Shown: positions 17,842 to 27,236, counted from the first letter of the stretch. The stretch is 27,355 bases of DNA from Lingula anatina (GCF_001039355.2 NW_019774525.1:530697-558051), one strand, 5' to 3'. The notes: a model not told the origin generated them from the sequence alone. Numbers and translations are program-made.

Positions 17842-18525
17842 GTTGTTGTTATAAATATGATAACATTTATATAGAAAAGTACACAGAAGCAACCTTTGTT
17901 TTAAACGATATGCAATACAAAAAGTTTATAATATAGATCATCGGGACATTTTGAAATACTGAAAAAGCGCTAATAATAAGAGAGAGAGAGAAAGAATAGA
18001 TAAACGAACGAGTCACGAATAAATCATTAGTGCGGAATAACATATTTTTGGTGTGGGGTTGTCCTGTTAAGCTCAAATTCATACTTTTGAGTAGAATAAA
18101 TTTTTAAAAAAAGAGAGGATGTGTCATCTGGATCAGAAAAGTCAACGCGTTTTTCACTAAGGCAGTCTCTGAGACTGTTTATGGTCTGCTTTTAATCAAG
18201 GAAGTGTTAATTTTAAAATTTTAAAATCACAACAAAGCCTCAAAACGACTACTGTTATACCAACCAAAATGAATTAGTCGTATTAATGTGATACACAATT
18301 TTTATTTGATTCAGCAATAACAAGTTTGTCCATTCTTTTATGTGCTTATCAAATAAACGTACTCGGTACATAATTGCTTGTTTTTTGTATGTCACTTATC
18401 ACAGTGATCACCATTTATTTACGTAATAACAGATGATCTGTCATTTTCTTTTACAATAAAAATACTGTTTTCGCTATACGTAGATTCCGCATAATTTATG
18501 ACTTCATTACTCGAAATATCAAAAT
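17581..18525. repeat. Dispersed repeat copy D (longest)
   Basis: It begins ACAGCACCTGTATTGGAGGG, shared with copies E and F. It continues CGAAGACCTAAAAGTACATG, then matches copy B through the TTA microsatellite (17795-17841) and on to TTACTCGAAATATCAAAAT. It shows the uninterrupted site where the foldback element entered copy A. Minus-strand ORFs at 17680 and 17867 lie inside it and carry poly-Asn from the microsatellite. They are not genes. Confidence 0.8.
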
Positions 18526-18682
18526 GATTTATCCTTCGGTATCAGTCCAAATTAACGAACAAAAAAATTGTTTAATGCTATCTTCAGTGACTGCGATACT
18601 CCTTGCAGACTGGTGCAAAATGTTACAATCATTACCTTTCTTAATAACAACATCTATGGCTCCAGTTTACTAGTTTCCATTA

Positions 18683-18857
18683 TCACAATTTTCTCGAATT
18701 TCTTTGAAGAATCACAGCAGTCTGTAGAAAATATATGATTTCGTTCTTATTGAGGAGTTCTCGAAAAAGAACATATAGGTCAGTTTTTTCACCTAAACAT
18801 AGTGAGAAGTCCAAGAAAGCTTTAATTGTGGCATTCATCTCAGAGTGCACATGGTCG
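18683..18857 (-). CDS. Terminal exon of unrecognised minus-strand gene (exon C)
   Basis: The acceptor is CTTCTAGCCTGTTCCAG on the minus strand. The frame is open for 57 codons and ends TGA at 18683-18685. It contains DHVHSEMNATIKAFLDFSL and KTDLYVLFRELLNKNE, suggesting amphipathic helices. The start phase needs two bases from the preceding exon. Exon B offers only a weak donor (TT/GTGTCC near 18985) in that phase. I do not recognise the family, and the link to exon B is unproven. Confidence 0.35.
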
Positions 18858-18948
18858 CTGGAACAGGCTAGAAGGGGCATATTCTAACTAACAGTAAAAT
18901 TTACAAATTTTTCAGCGTAAGATCGGTGATGATTACTGCTATTGCGAT

Positions 18949-19127
18949 TTAAGTGCAGGTAAGTTGCTGCAAATATGGCGATAAAAAAGGACACAATTCC
19001 CTTATTTTCTTGATGAACATAGCGATGATATCATGGATGTATCTCCCTGCTGTTTGTGTCAACCAATTCTCTATCTGTTGGAGGCTATGCCTAATATTAT
19101 CCCGCACAAGACGTGTTACAAATGCTT
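18949..19127 (-). CDS. Internal or alternative terminal exon of unrecognised minus-strand gene (exon B)
   Basis: An excellent minus acceptor, TTTTCTTCTGTTGCAG, precedes EAFVTRLVRDNIRHSLQQIE, then NWLTQTAGRYIHDIIAMFI and KKIRELCPF. The frame stays open to TAA at 18949-18951. The first codon is completed by the G left over from exon A, so the phases agree. Alternating hydrophobic and charged residues suggest a helical protein without a membrane segment. The WLxxxxG pattern is faintly like helical death-regulator folds, but too weak to call. Confidence 0.4.
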
Positions 19128-19346
19128 CTGCAACAGAAGAAAACGGTAATGGTGACTTAAGCAACAACTATATAAAAGAAAATTTTTAAATATGTGTAAA
19201 CTACACTGCAACGCATGTACACATCGGCAAGCACGTGCGTGCAAAAATACAAATACACCGCGAAGTCATAAGAAAACAGTAGTACTAGATTTCGCACATA
19301 CACTCCATACACATTTACCTGTGGATCGCAATTTTCCAGTTTTTAT

Positions 19347-19394
19347 ATTTTATTTAAAATTATTAATTTTAAATAAAATCGCTAGAAATCTAGC
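19347..19394. repeat. AT-rich perfect inverted repeat plus small hairpin
   Basis: ATTTTATTTAAAAT (19347-19360) and ATTTTAAATAAAAT (19366-19379) are exact reverse complements around five bases. GCTAGA/TCTAGC (19381-19394) follows at once. They lie between exons A and B of the minus-strand gene fragment. Function unknown. Confidence 0.7.
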
Positions 19395-19614
19395 TTCTTA
19401 AATAACAATCCATGGTTACCGGATGGTAGGAAGAAATTGCACATGTAGACCTATATTATTAGTACGCTGTACACTGAAACAACATGCCCCATTAACTACA
19501 CGTACTATTGGTAAGGAATAAGAAACGACATCAATTTTAAATTAAAAAAAACATTGATATAAAAGCCCTGGGGCAAAATTATATAAAATTTTGTATATGC
19601 CATAATTGACATAC

Positions 19615-19736
19615 CTAGTTTTTCAGGTGATTCATCCGATGCCATCTTGTCCGCAAATTTGACCGCCAATTTGTCGTAGTGGATAGCTTCTTCTAGATCT
19701 TGTATTGCACTTTCTTGTCTGTTGTTTAAAGACTTA
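19615..19736 (-). CDS. Exon A of unrecognised minus-strand gene, with possible start codon
   Basis: Acceptor TTAACACAG and donor CTAG/GTATGT on the minus strand bound 122 bases with one open frame. The frame reads SLNNRQESAIQDLEEAIHY, then DKLAVKFADKMASDESPEKL. It ends in phase 1 and joins exon B in frame. An ATG in good context (AAGATGG) gives MASDESPEKL and could be the true start, but the sequence before it also reads as coiled-coil-like protein. Codon use looks protein-like. The family is unknown. Confidence 0.45.
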
Positions 19737-20630
19737 CTGTGTTAAAAAAACCAAATGTTTTAAACGATTTATTGCCAATATAAATGCTATAAATAAACAA
19801 AAAAGTTCTAATTTTTTTATCAGACGAGGGGGAATTTTAATGACAAAATTCTGATTGATTAGTTTCTAGTGACGTCATAAACGTCTGATATACGGACTGT
19901 TGAGTCCGTGTGTTGTCAGTCTGTTCATAGACAGTTGACCAAAAATTGAAATGTCATAAAAACAACGTCGCAAACTTGTGTTGTACCTGGGTGCCATTAT
20001 CAAGGATACAATAAAAAGACATCAGCTATTTTGTTTTACCCTGGGACTAAGCTAGCAAAACGTCGAAAAGGCACAATTTCTCCAAAAGTTATGCATTTTG
20101 TTTTTGTTATTTTCAGCATATTTTATCAAGCGTTTCAGAAATAAAATGAAAACCATATCATACTTTGCTTTGGAACGTGCAGGACTAATTAAAAGGTCTG
20201 ATATATAGATCAAGTTCGAAAATTAGAAATATGTTGATATATGCAGGACGAGAACAGAAATCTGAACATGCGAAGAAACGTGACAATATGTTAAATACTA
20301 TCGAAATATTTGTCTACATTCTTTATGTATACCGACAAAAATAACATGTTAAAAAAATGTTAAAGATGTTAATCGTATGTTACAATTTAATTGACAAGCG
20401 ACGTTCTAAAGATATAGTTTCAGTATTTCAACTGTAAGATTAAAAACATAAATGGACAATCTCCATTTCTATCCTTGTACGCACTACTATATTGTTTTTA
20501 TTTTATACTGAGAGAGAGAGAGAATGAGAGTGCAAGTGTTTTAGAGAATGTGTGTGTGATTCATAGGCCCAAAACATATAATATTGTATCTTGTTTGCTA
20601 CTATAAAAGTTAGAAAATTAGCTTGATAAG
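19737..20630. other. Gene-free stretch with a CRE-like palindrome
   Basis: TGACGTCA lies at about 19870, roughly 130 bp upstream (minus strand) of exon A. It could be a CREB/ATF-type promoter site, but a related GACGTC lies close by and the context TGATTAGTTTCTAGTGACG may belong to a repeat. A GA-run lies at 20511-20524. No exons are supported. Confidence 0.3.
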
Positions 20631-20905
20631 TTTTTTTTTTTTTTTTTTTTACATAAATAGGTTTTCCTCAGATTCTACGCATGTTAAAAGTCTCAGGATT
20701 TAACTTATTATATTTGTTAAAGTGTTCTTTGATATTTGCTGCATCTTAACAATTTTGTGAGTTGATTATATGAAAATGATGGCAAATGTGTTATTATTTA
20801 TTGAATAACAAAGTGACAAAATGGAAATAAGCTCAAATTAGTGCAGTTATGTCAGATTCAATACCTCATAGAGTCTCAGAATGGAGCAAATTGGACATTT
20901 AAAAT
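20631..20905. repeat. Dispersed copy 2 of poly-T-led repeat (partner at 4667)
   Basis: It begins with a 20 bp T-run and then follows the order of boxes in 4667-5180, without the ~250 bp that separate the halves of copy 1. Since copy 1 follows the LRP-like remnant, this could be a duplicated 3' UTR, but no tail exons precede it here. Confidence 0.6.
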
Positions 20906-21530
20906 TATTAATATTTCCCCCATCGTACATTATGTAACATTGCATCAAAATCGATTAAAACATTTGTGCAGTGCCACTACAAATGCTCTAAAAAGGAAAA
21001 CTGTTTTACTTATTATTTTGTAACTTACAAGAATGATTGACATACGGCTCAAATTAGCAAACCAACGTGGTTGGTTTATTTTGCTTTCTTGTTATCTGGA
21101 CATTTGACAACTTTGCTGCCTTGTTGATATGTGAAATACTATAACTAAGAGGGCTATAACTCAACTAAGGTCCTACTGGCTATTGAAGTTTGTAATCCTC
21201 TAACCTATATGGCACAGCGAACACTTTTTATATATTTTTGCATTCCTGAATAGTTCAAATGCACATTATCTCTACTATAAAGGCTTTGCGACTCTTTCCA
21301 GAAACCCCTTTGATGCCAAAAATACTGGGAGCTGGGCTTGGGTGAATGTTTTGAGGGTAAATTTGTTCGTATAACCTCATGATTGTAATAGCCATCATCT
21401 GTAAAACGAGCAGCAGGTGACCAAAATGATTTATCTTACACTTGGGAAACTAGCCAAATCTTCTGCAAATGTAACTATATCCTTATCTGTTTTTAAGGGG
21501 TCTGATTTTCTTTTTTATTCATTTTAATTA
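20906..21530. other. Gene-free stretch
   Basis: AT-rich with no protein-like frame, RNA gene or repeat boundary that I can support. Confidence 0.3.
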
Positions 21531-21532
21531 CT

Positions 21533-21533
21533 T

Positions 21534-21568
<35 letters not shown>

Positions 21569-21570
21569 TT
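21533..21570. repeat. (TTTA)n microsatellite
   Basis: About nine perfect TTTA units. Confidence 0.95.
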
Positions 21571-21650
21571 GACAGATCATTACCTATGATTGAAAGTAGA
21601 CTACGTCTCGATGATATCTAGCTACCACATGCATTTCGCTTTTCAAAAAC

Positions 21651-22110
21651 TTAGGTCCCTGACTAACTATACCTCCACCTATACCATGACAGGATCTCCT
21701 TCTGGCTCTCCTTGTTTCCAGAGATAATACAATTAAAGAATAAATGGCAAAACCACTGGTTATTGACTTGGTTGACATCTGATTTCAAATCAAAATCCTA
21801 ACGCACAGATTCGCGTTTGGTGGAAACTGTGCGTTGATATTCTATTGTTCAGACGGAAAATGTAGACTTCGGTCTGATTTCTTGCTGTCGTTGCATTAAC
21901 TTATAATTGAACAGCACCTGTATTGTAGAGCGAAGGCTATATTTACATACTACCGAAGACCTAAAAATAGATGTAGGCAAAGATGATTCACGTTTTTGTC
22001 TGCCGTGTTATATCTCCAATAATGATGTTTGGTGATTAAAGTGATTAATTATTTACTACTTTCATAATGAGAGATACAAACACATTTCAGGATGAACTCT
22101 CCGCTCCAAA

Positions 22111-22155
<45 letters not shown>

Positions 22156-22327
22156 CGCACTATTTTGGGAGTTCTTTAAAACTGATCGACCAGCATAACG
22201 ACGATTAATACCGTAAAAGACAGTGGCGCTTGGCAATTTCGAAATTAAAAGAAATGAATAATGTAAGGAGATCCAGAAGGAGATCCTGTCGTGGTATAGG
22301 TGGAGGTATAGTTAGTCAGGGACCTAA
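21651..22327. mobile_element. 677 bp element with ~63 bp TIRs enclosing dispersed repeat copy E
   Basis: The left arm 21651-21714 begins TTAGGTCCCTGACTAACTAT. The right arm 22264-22327 is its reverse complement with about two mismatches. TA occurs at both outer edges and could be the target duplication. The inside holds copy E of the dispersed family (TTTCCAG..GGCAAAACCACTGGTTAT, CAGCACCTGTATTGTAGAGC, a TTA microsatellite, GACAGTGGCGCTT). Both arms translate to the same Arg-rich peptide on opposite strands, which explains two similar ORFs there; they are not genes. Confidence 0.75.
22109..22154. repeat. (ATT)n microsatellite within copy E
   Basis: About 15 perfect units at the same place in the repeat as the TTA tracts in copies B, D and F. 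Confidence 0.95.
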
Positions 22328-22335
22328 TAAATTAT

Positions 22336-22430
22336 TCATTCATTCATTCATTCATTCATTTATTTATTTAATTATTTATTTATTTATTTGGTGTGTGTGT
22401 GTGTCTGAGAGAGAGAAAGAGAGAGAGAGG
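22336..22430. repeat. Compound microsatellite (ATTC)n (ATTT)n (GT)n (GA)n
   Basis: Tetranucleotide runs change from ATTC to ATTT. A short GT run then a GA-rich run follow, just right of the TIR element. Confidence 0.9.
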
Positions 22431-22439
22431 GGTTTGGGT

Positions 22440-22553
22440 GATGAAAATCCAGATTCTATATATAGACTTATAAGCATAGCGGCTGTTTCACAATCAGGGG
22501 TACAAAATAGGTGTCACATTGAGAGAAAAATTAACTCCGATGCATTTGTTTAA
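22440..22553 (+). other. Faint protein-like frame
   Basis: A frame ending in TAA at 22551-22553 reads ENPDSIYRLISIAAVSQSG and ends HIERKINSDAFV. It includes a 20-base sequence found inverted at 24519-24538. No splice sites or family could be assigned. It may be a decayed exon. Confidence 0.15.
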
Positions 22554-22671
22554 TTTTGTAACAGATAAAAGAATAACATCTTAACTATGTTATCAACAAT
22601 TTTTAGAGCACAATATTAATTACTTTTTGTGCTACGCTCAAATTATCAGAACGCCCCTTAGACTATGATCT

Positions 22672-22688
22672 GGGGGTACGGACACTAC
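22672..22688. repeat. GGGGGTACGGACACTAC motif, copy 1
   Basis: A 17 bp motif that recurs at 23742, 23762 and 23926 on the same strand. Its flanks are not shared. Confidence 0.8.
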
Positions 22689-22889
22689 AAATTCAAGTAA
22701 CTGATGCTTTTGTAACTGAAATATATTGTTTACCAGTTATTTTTGCCAAAATTCTAAAAAATATCAAACTAAAGATATAACAGCAGTACTTTAAGCAAAA
22801 GGATACCAGTACATGTATTAATCAAAGAGTTTCTTAAGAGAAACACCACAGCACGTTTTTCAGTGGATGCTGGAGCTTGGTTGTGTGTC

Positions 22890-23185
22890 ATTCAGTGTGA
22901 CTTTCATTCACCAGACTTTAATTTTAACTTTTCTTTCTGTTGCTTGACCTTTTTTATTTATTCTTTTTTTTTCAGTCTTGATTCCTGTTTTTGGAGTCTT
23001 TTCTTCTTTTTCATCTCTCGTTAATTTGCACCTCTTGTTCTACTGTTTTCAGGATTGTTGGGTTTCTGCTTCTCCTTAACTCATTGTCAGTATGCCCTAA
23101 TTTCTTCTCTTTACTTTAGTCTTTCTTGCTGGGCCAGCCTAGGATGATTCTTCATTTTTTTCTTCTCTTCTATGTTACGTGCATT
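22890..23185 (-). pseudogene. Degenerate lysine-rich reading frame
   Basis: On the minus strand one frame holds for about 100 codons but has six or so stops (LK-stop-R, AY-stop-Q-stop-VK and others). Between stops it reads ARNIEEKKKMKNHPRLAQQE, then KEKQKPNNPENSRTRG, then KKKRLQKQESRLKKKE and KKVKQQKEKLKLKSGE. Basic, helical stretches of this kind occur in transposon-derived invertebrate proteins, but the family is not proven. A neighbouring frame upstream (AEARKEDVIR) suggests one more shift. Confidence 0.35.
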
Positions 23186-23740
23186 CAACGTATAACGTCT
23201 TCCTTACGTGCTTCAGCAAGATTATCTTTACGGATATTAGCTCTTTGACGCCTTATTTTTTTCAAATTATTTTTTGCTGAATGTAAAATTTTCAGGATCC
23301 CTTTTTCTTTTCCTATTTGGCTTTTTGTTTATTGTCATCCATATTTGATACTTCATTCACTGAGAGTATAATAGATGCACTGTTAATTATGCATGTATTG
23401 AAGTGTTCCTACCGCCTCAAAATATATCATATACATTAATCCATAGAATATTAACCCATACACAGTTTATTATTTTGCAATAAGCTATATTTGGCAACAT
23501 ATTCAAACCAATATTGTTCATTCTGGATGCAAAGAGAAGCATCTTTACTGATATTATTTCTTTGCAAAATCTCTTGCCTGACTCTAATCGCTTTATCGAA
23601 TATATATTTATACAATGTTTTTTCTAAACATCACAAGACATGAATGCATTTTATATAGTCTAAAACAATATTTTGTACCATATCTTGATGTTTTATCATC
23701 ATTGATAAGTAGCCAGTTATCCAATGGTTAATGTATAACT
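23186..23740. other. AT-rich gene-free stretch
   Basis: No supported exon, RNA gene or repeat. It lies between the lysine-rich frame and the paired GGGGGTACGG motifs. Confidence 0.3.
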
Positions 23741-23741
23741 T

Positions 23742-23778
23742 GGGGGTACGGACACTGCAGTGGGGGTACGGACACTAC
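23742..23778. repeat. GGGGGTACGGACACT motif, copies 2 and 3 in tandem
   Basis: Two copies with a 20 bp period (23742-23758 ending GCA, 23762-23778 ending ACA). On the minus strand each reads GTGTCCGTACCCCC. Confidence 0.85.
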
Positions 23779-23925
23779 ATTTGGCACCAAATTTTTGCAT
23801 TTCTTTTCATAATAAGGGGTTATGTGCCATTTTCTTCCTGCAAAATAAATTTCAATGTAGACATTATAGAATAATAAAATCAGACAGAATATGCTGTGAT
23901 TCCTAAATAAAACAGATGGTGGGGG

Positions 23926-23942
23926 GGGGGTACGGACACTAC
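23926..23942. repeat. GGGGGTACGGACACTAC motif, copy 4
   Basis: Copy 4 of the motif, here preceded by a G-run of ten, which may have grown by slippage from the motif's own GGGGG. Confidence 0.8.
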
Positions 23943-24480
23943 AGAAAGTAGGAGACATCAAGGGGCTCATGATTATAAATACCATAGCATTAATAATAAT
24001 GGTTACATATGCACAACTCCTTTATTATGTTTAAGTCATGACATGGTAAATTCATCTTATTATCACGTAGGTGATTTCAAAGTAATATTTGGCCTTATAA
24101 AATATGTTTTTCATTGCATTAACAAAAATAAGTGAAATGTGTATCAAAGCCCGTTTCTGCAAAATGGTTAAAATATTTCTTTTTCTCAGAGCATATCTTT
24201 GGATGAACCTGCTAGAAGAGAAGACATATGTTGTGGGAATTATATACCAATATCATATTCACCATAAATCACTGACATAAAGAGCTAGTGCATCATTTTT
24301 ATGACCTTAATTGCAAATGATCCACCGTAACAGCTAAAAATAGGTACTTTTTGAACACGTAATTGGCTATATTTTTGTAAATTGTAATCCGATTATTATA
24401 ATTCTTTTTTTATTTTGCTCCTATGAACAGTGTCTTTGATATTAGTCTATCAACAATCTCCAATCATAAATTGTTAATTT
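23943..24480. other. Gene-free AT-rich stretch
   Basis: Nothing recognised. Many short A/T runs. Confidence 0.3.
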
Positions 24481-24481
24481 A

Positions 24482-24780
24482 TCAGACACTTGTAACATTA
24501 ACCACATTTAATTGTTCACCCTGATTGTGAAACAGCCGAAAAGGTTGCATTTGCCATGCGATGTCCGTATATTGCTCCTTTCCTTGCCTTCGAAGACAGG
24601 TGGTGGCTGTGCGAAATAATATGGACTCGTGGCCACGGTAGCTTCTACAATTAGTCAAGGTGATCATTACAAACTTCTGACAAAAGTTTAAATAGAGCGT
24701 AGGCCGTGGCAATATCGTAGATGACATTGTTAGGTGGACCTGCGGTGTTCGTGATAATGGTTGAACCTGTTGTTGGTCTC
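24482..24780 (-). pseudogene. Faint protein-like minus-strand frame
   Basis: On the minus strand 24650-24775 reads PTTGSTIITNTAGPPNNVIY, then DIATAYALFKLLSEVCND, then two stops; the same frame continues as GHRMANATFSAVSQSG. It is protein-like but broken, without good splice borders. The overlapping 81-codon ATG-started frame (24482-24727) uses another phase and has no better support. Confidence 0.2.
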
Positions 24781-25350
24781 TCTCTCTCTCTCCACCTTTG
24801 ATGTTATATGAGGATAAACAGTAGTGAAGGTGTTTTTGTTTTCAATATTGTATGAATTTGAAGTTGTATGTCTCCTAATTCATAATACTCTATTTTCCCA
24901 ATATCTATTGTTCTAGTTAACTTTTAACAATACTTCCAGAAGTGTTTTGAACTTTATATCTTTTTCGTGCCCTAATTGTAAAAATTAACAACTGACATTG
25001 TTTAAATTTTGTTAATGATTTTCTATACAGTTAATCATTCACTTTACATAAATATTAATCTTTAATCCCATTGTGCCCATATCACGCTGACCTACATGTA
25101 GATACCTCCCCTGGTCCTAAATAATTTTCACTTCATGAAAGGTGGACTGGGTTTTTGTATCTAAATCATTTTCAAACATAACCTGCACAAATCATACATT
25201 TTAGAAAGACGATAAATCAGAATAATGAAAATGACTTCAATGTACTTCAATGTACAGTCATTTAAATACAAGCCTTCTTAAGCTCTTTGGACTTTACACG
25301 AAGTACATGTATTATAAGCAGTTACGGACTAGTAACAAAAGACAATTACC
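24781..25350. other. Gene-free stretch
   Basis: A short CT microsatellite lies at about 24779-24793. Otherwise AT-rich, with no exon or repeat boundary seen. Confidence 0.35.
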
Positions 25351-25866
25351 AGGCCTACCCAACTACCAGACTCGGCACATAAGGATCCTGAATTAACCGG
25401 TATATCGGACCACACTACCCGTTTTCAAGGTGTGTGTCAGATCGCATTTAGGAGTATCATACCCCAGAACAAATTTTGTAGGACGACTGCGGGTTCATCC
25501 GCGCTCGGCTGAACAACCTTAAACTGTACTCTTACTTTAGAGTAGCCTACTCTAGCTATTTCATTGTCTCTATGGGGGTATATGGGGACTTTAAAATTTA
25601 CGACATTCGGTTTGAATGTTTTAACCACTTTTGACAGGGATTTTTTGCATTGTATTAGAATGATGTAACAGTCTAAGGTTCATCTAAGTGGCTTTCAAAT
25701 TTATGCTCCCGATTTTAAAATCATATAGCGATTTTACGACAATCGTTTACTATCCAATCAAGGTGACAGCCGAGCGTGGGCTCATCCTGTCGGTGTTCTG
25801 ACTGATACTCCGAAATGCGATCTGACAGGATCCTTATGTGCCGAGTCTGGTAGTTGGGTAGGCCTC
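25351..25866. mobile_element. 516 bp element with long imperfect TIRs
   Basis: The left end AGGCCTACCCAACTACCAGA continues CTCGGCACATAAGGATCCTG. The right end, read on the minus strand, is identical over those 40 bp. The left arm then carries about 48 bp (from AATTAACCGG to GGTGTGTG) that the right arm lacks. Both resume at TCAGATCGCATTT, GGAGTATCA and CAGAAC, and a further inner pair CGCTCGGCTG is also inverted. No coding frame. ATTA occurs just outside both ends but target duplication is not settled. Confidence 0.8.
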
Positions 25867-26040
25867 ATTACGTGAAGTTAGAGAGTTTTAAGTTTCGTCA
25901 TCTTACGGATGTATCTCACGTGATAATGCACGATTGACCCCAAAGTCACGAAGATGAAAGATGCCTATAAGTGTAACACCCGCCCACAATATTATAGGTT
26001 TAAAGTTCTTCCAAGTTCCAAAACTGTATGAAGGACGGGT

Positions 26041-26545
26041 TATATCCATCTAGTGAAACAAGTGTTTCCAGTGATAAAGCAATTCAGAATGAATGGCAAA
26101 ATCACTGGTTATTAACTTGGATGACATCTGATTTCAAATCAAAATACTTACCCACAAACTGACTTTTGGTGGAAACCTTGCGTCGGTCCTTCGATACCCT
26201 AGACCTCGCTATGATTTCTCGCTGTCGTCGCATTGAACAGCACCTGTATTGTAGAGCGAGGGCTATATTTATATACTGCCGAAGACCTAAAAATAGATGT
26301 AGGCAAAGGTGGTCCGCGTTTTTATCTACTGTGTTATATCTCCATTAATGATGTTTGTTGATAAAACTGATAAATCATTTACTTTTTTCATATTTGAGAG
26401 ACGTAAACACATTTCAGGATTAACTCTTCTTTCCAATATTAACATCATTATTATTATTATAAGCACTATTGGTGATTTCTTTAACTGATCGACAAGCATA
26501 ACGACGATAAATACCGAAAAAGACAGTGGCGCTTGACATGTTGGA
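26041..26545. repeat. Dispersed repeat copy F
   Basis: It matches the inside of the 21651-22327 element: GTTTCCAGTGATAA, GGCAAAATCACTGGTTATTA, GACATCTGATTTCAAATCAA, CAGCACCTGTATTGTAGAGC, CCTAAAAATAGATGTAGGCA, a short TTA tract near 26450 and GACAGTGGCGCTTG. It lacks the ~63 bp arms seen around copy E. The 26166-26348 frame is a by-product. Confidence 0.75.
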
Positions 26546-26815
26546 ATATTGGACGATAACGTTGCGAGGTGCGATGGTGTTTTCTGTTACATCGTTTCTG
26601 AGACGTCGCCCTAAGTAAATAGATAAATGGGTAGAGCGGGTAACGTGAATTATATGTGAATGTAGTTAGGATTCGCTCGACTGTTTTTCAGCCCATGGAA
26701 AAAACCAGCGGTGCTAATACATGTATGTTTGACTATTTTAATCTAGCGTGACACTGTTAATTGAAAGATCAAGAAAATAAAGTTCCCTCTATTTGTGCTA
26801 AAGTATTAGACCCCA
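26546..26815. other. Gene-free stretch
   Basis: No feature recognised. Confidence 0.3.
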
Positions 26816-27002
26816 TTTCCAGAGATTAGATCGATCTACTTTAGATCGACCTAACTCCCTGGGGGTTCACGCTTAATAGCTGTCAGCCAAGCGGACACGA
26901 AAGTTAATTACCCCCTTACAGCTTGTAGTAGGCGGGACGGACATCTGACAGTAATCTAGTGAGACTCCCCGCGGGGATAGATCGATCTAAAAGCTCTGGG
27001 AA
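26816..27002. mobile_element. 187 bp element with TTAGATCGATCTA inverted ends
   Basis: Left TTTCCAGAGATTAGATCGAT(CTA) at 26816-26838 and right, read on the minus strand, TTCCCAGAGCTTTTAGATCG(ATCTA) at 26978-27002. The palindromic AGATCGATCT core is repeated in part at 26841-26850. GC-richer than its surroundings and non-coding. No target duplication is clear. Confidence 0.55.
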
Positions 27003-27236
27003 TACAGCCTTGGACTGGGTGGTTGAAAAAGTGAGGGGGGTAAGTCTGCACGTATGACCTTATTGAATAAATACCAGTATGTTTATACAGTTGTACTGCA
27101 ATTTGATTCTCATTTTTGCAGTTTAGCTGCAGAGTCAATCATACCCACAGAAGTCCAACGACAATACCATCATATTCAGAAATTATAAACATATTTTATA
27201 GCTTTTATGATTTGATAATTTCCATATATATATCAG
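27003..27236. other. Gene-free stretch
   Basis: No supported gene. A short AT run near 27225 abuts the next element. Confidence 0.3.

Noticed and set aside
17680-17892. Poly-Asn ORF
   Set aside because: A microsatellite inside dispersed repeat D; the same frame in copy B has lost the Asn run.
18916-18958. Plus-strand 43-base micro-exon (TTTTTCAG / CAG-GTAAGT) reading RKIGDDYCYCDLSA
   Set aside because: Splice signals are good, but it overlaps the end of minus-strand exon B and no partner plus-strand exons were seen. It could be an alternative, but is unsupported.
19866-19885. TGACGTCA as a promoter for the minus-strand gene
   Set aside because: Distance is plausible, but no transcription start or TATA box is evident and the surrounding sequence may be a repeat. 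Mentioned only as a possibility.
21584-22553. Two Arg-rich peptides on opposite strands (RRRSCxGIGGGIVSQGP)
   Set aside because: They are the two terminal inverted repeat arms of one element translated in the same phase, not a conserved protein.
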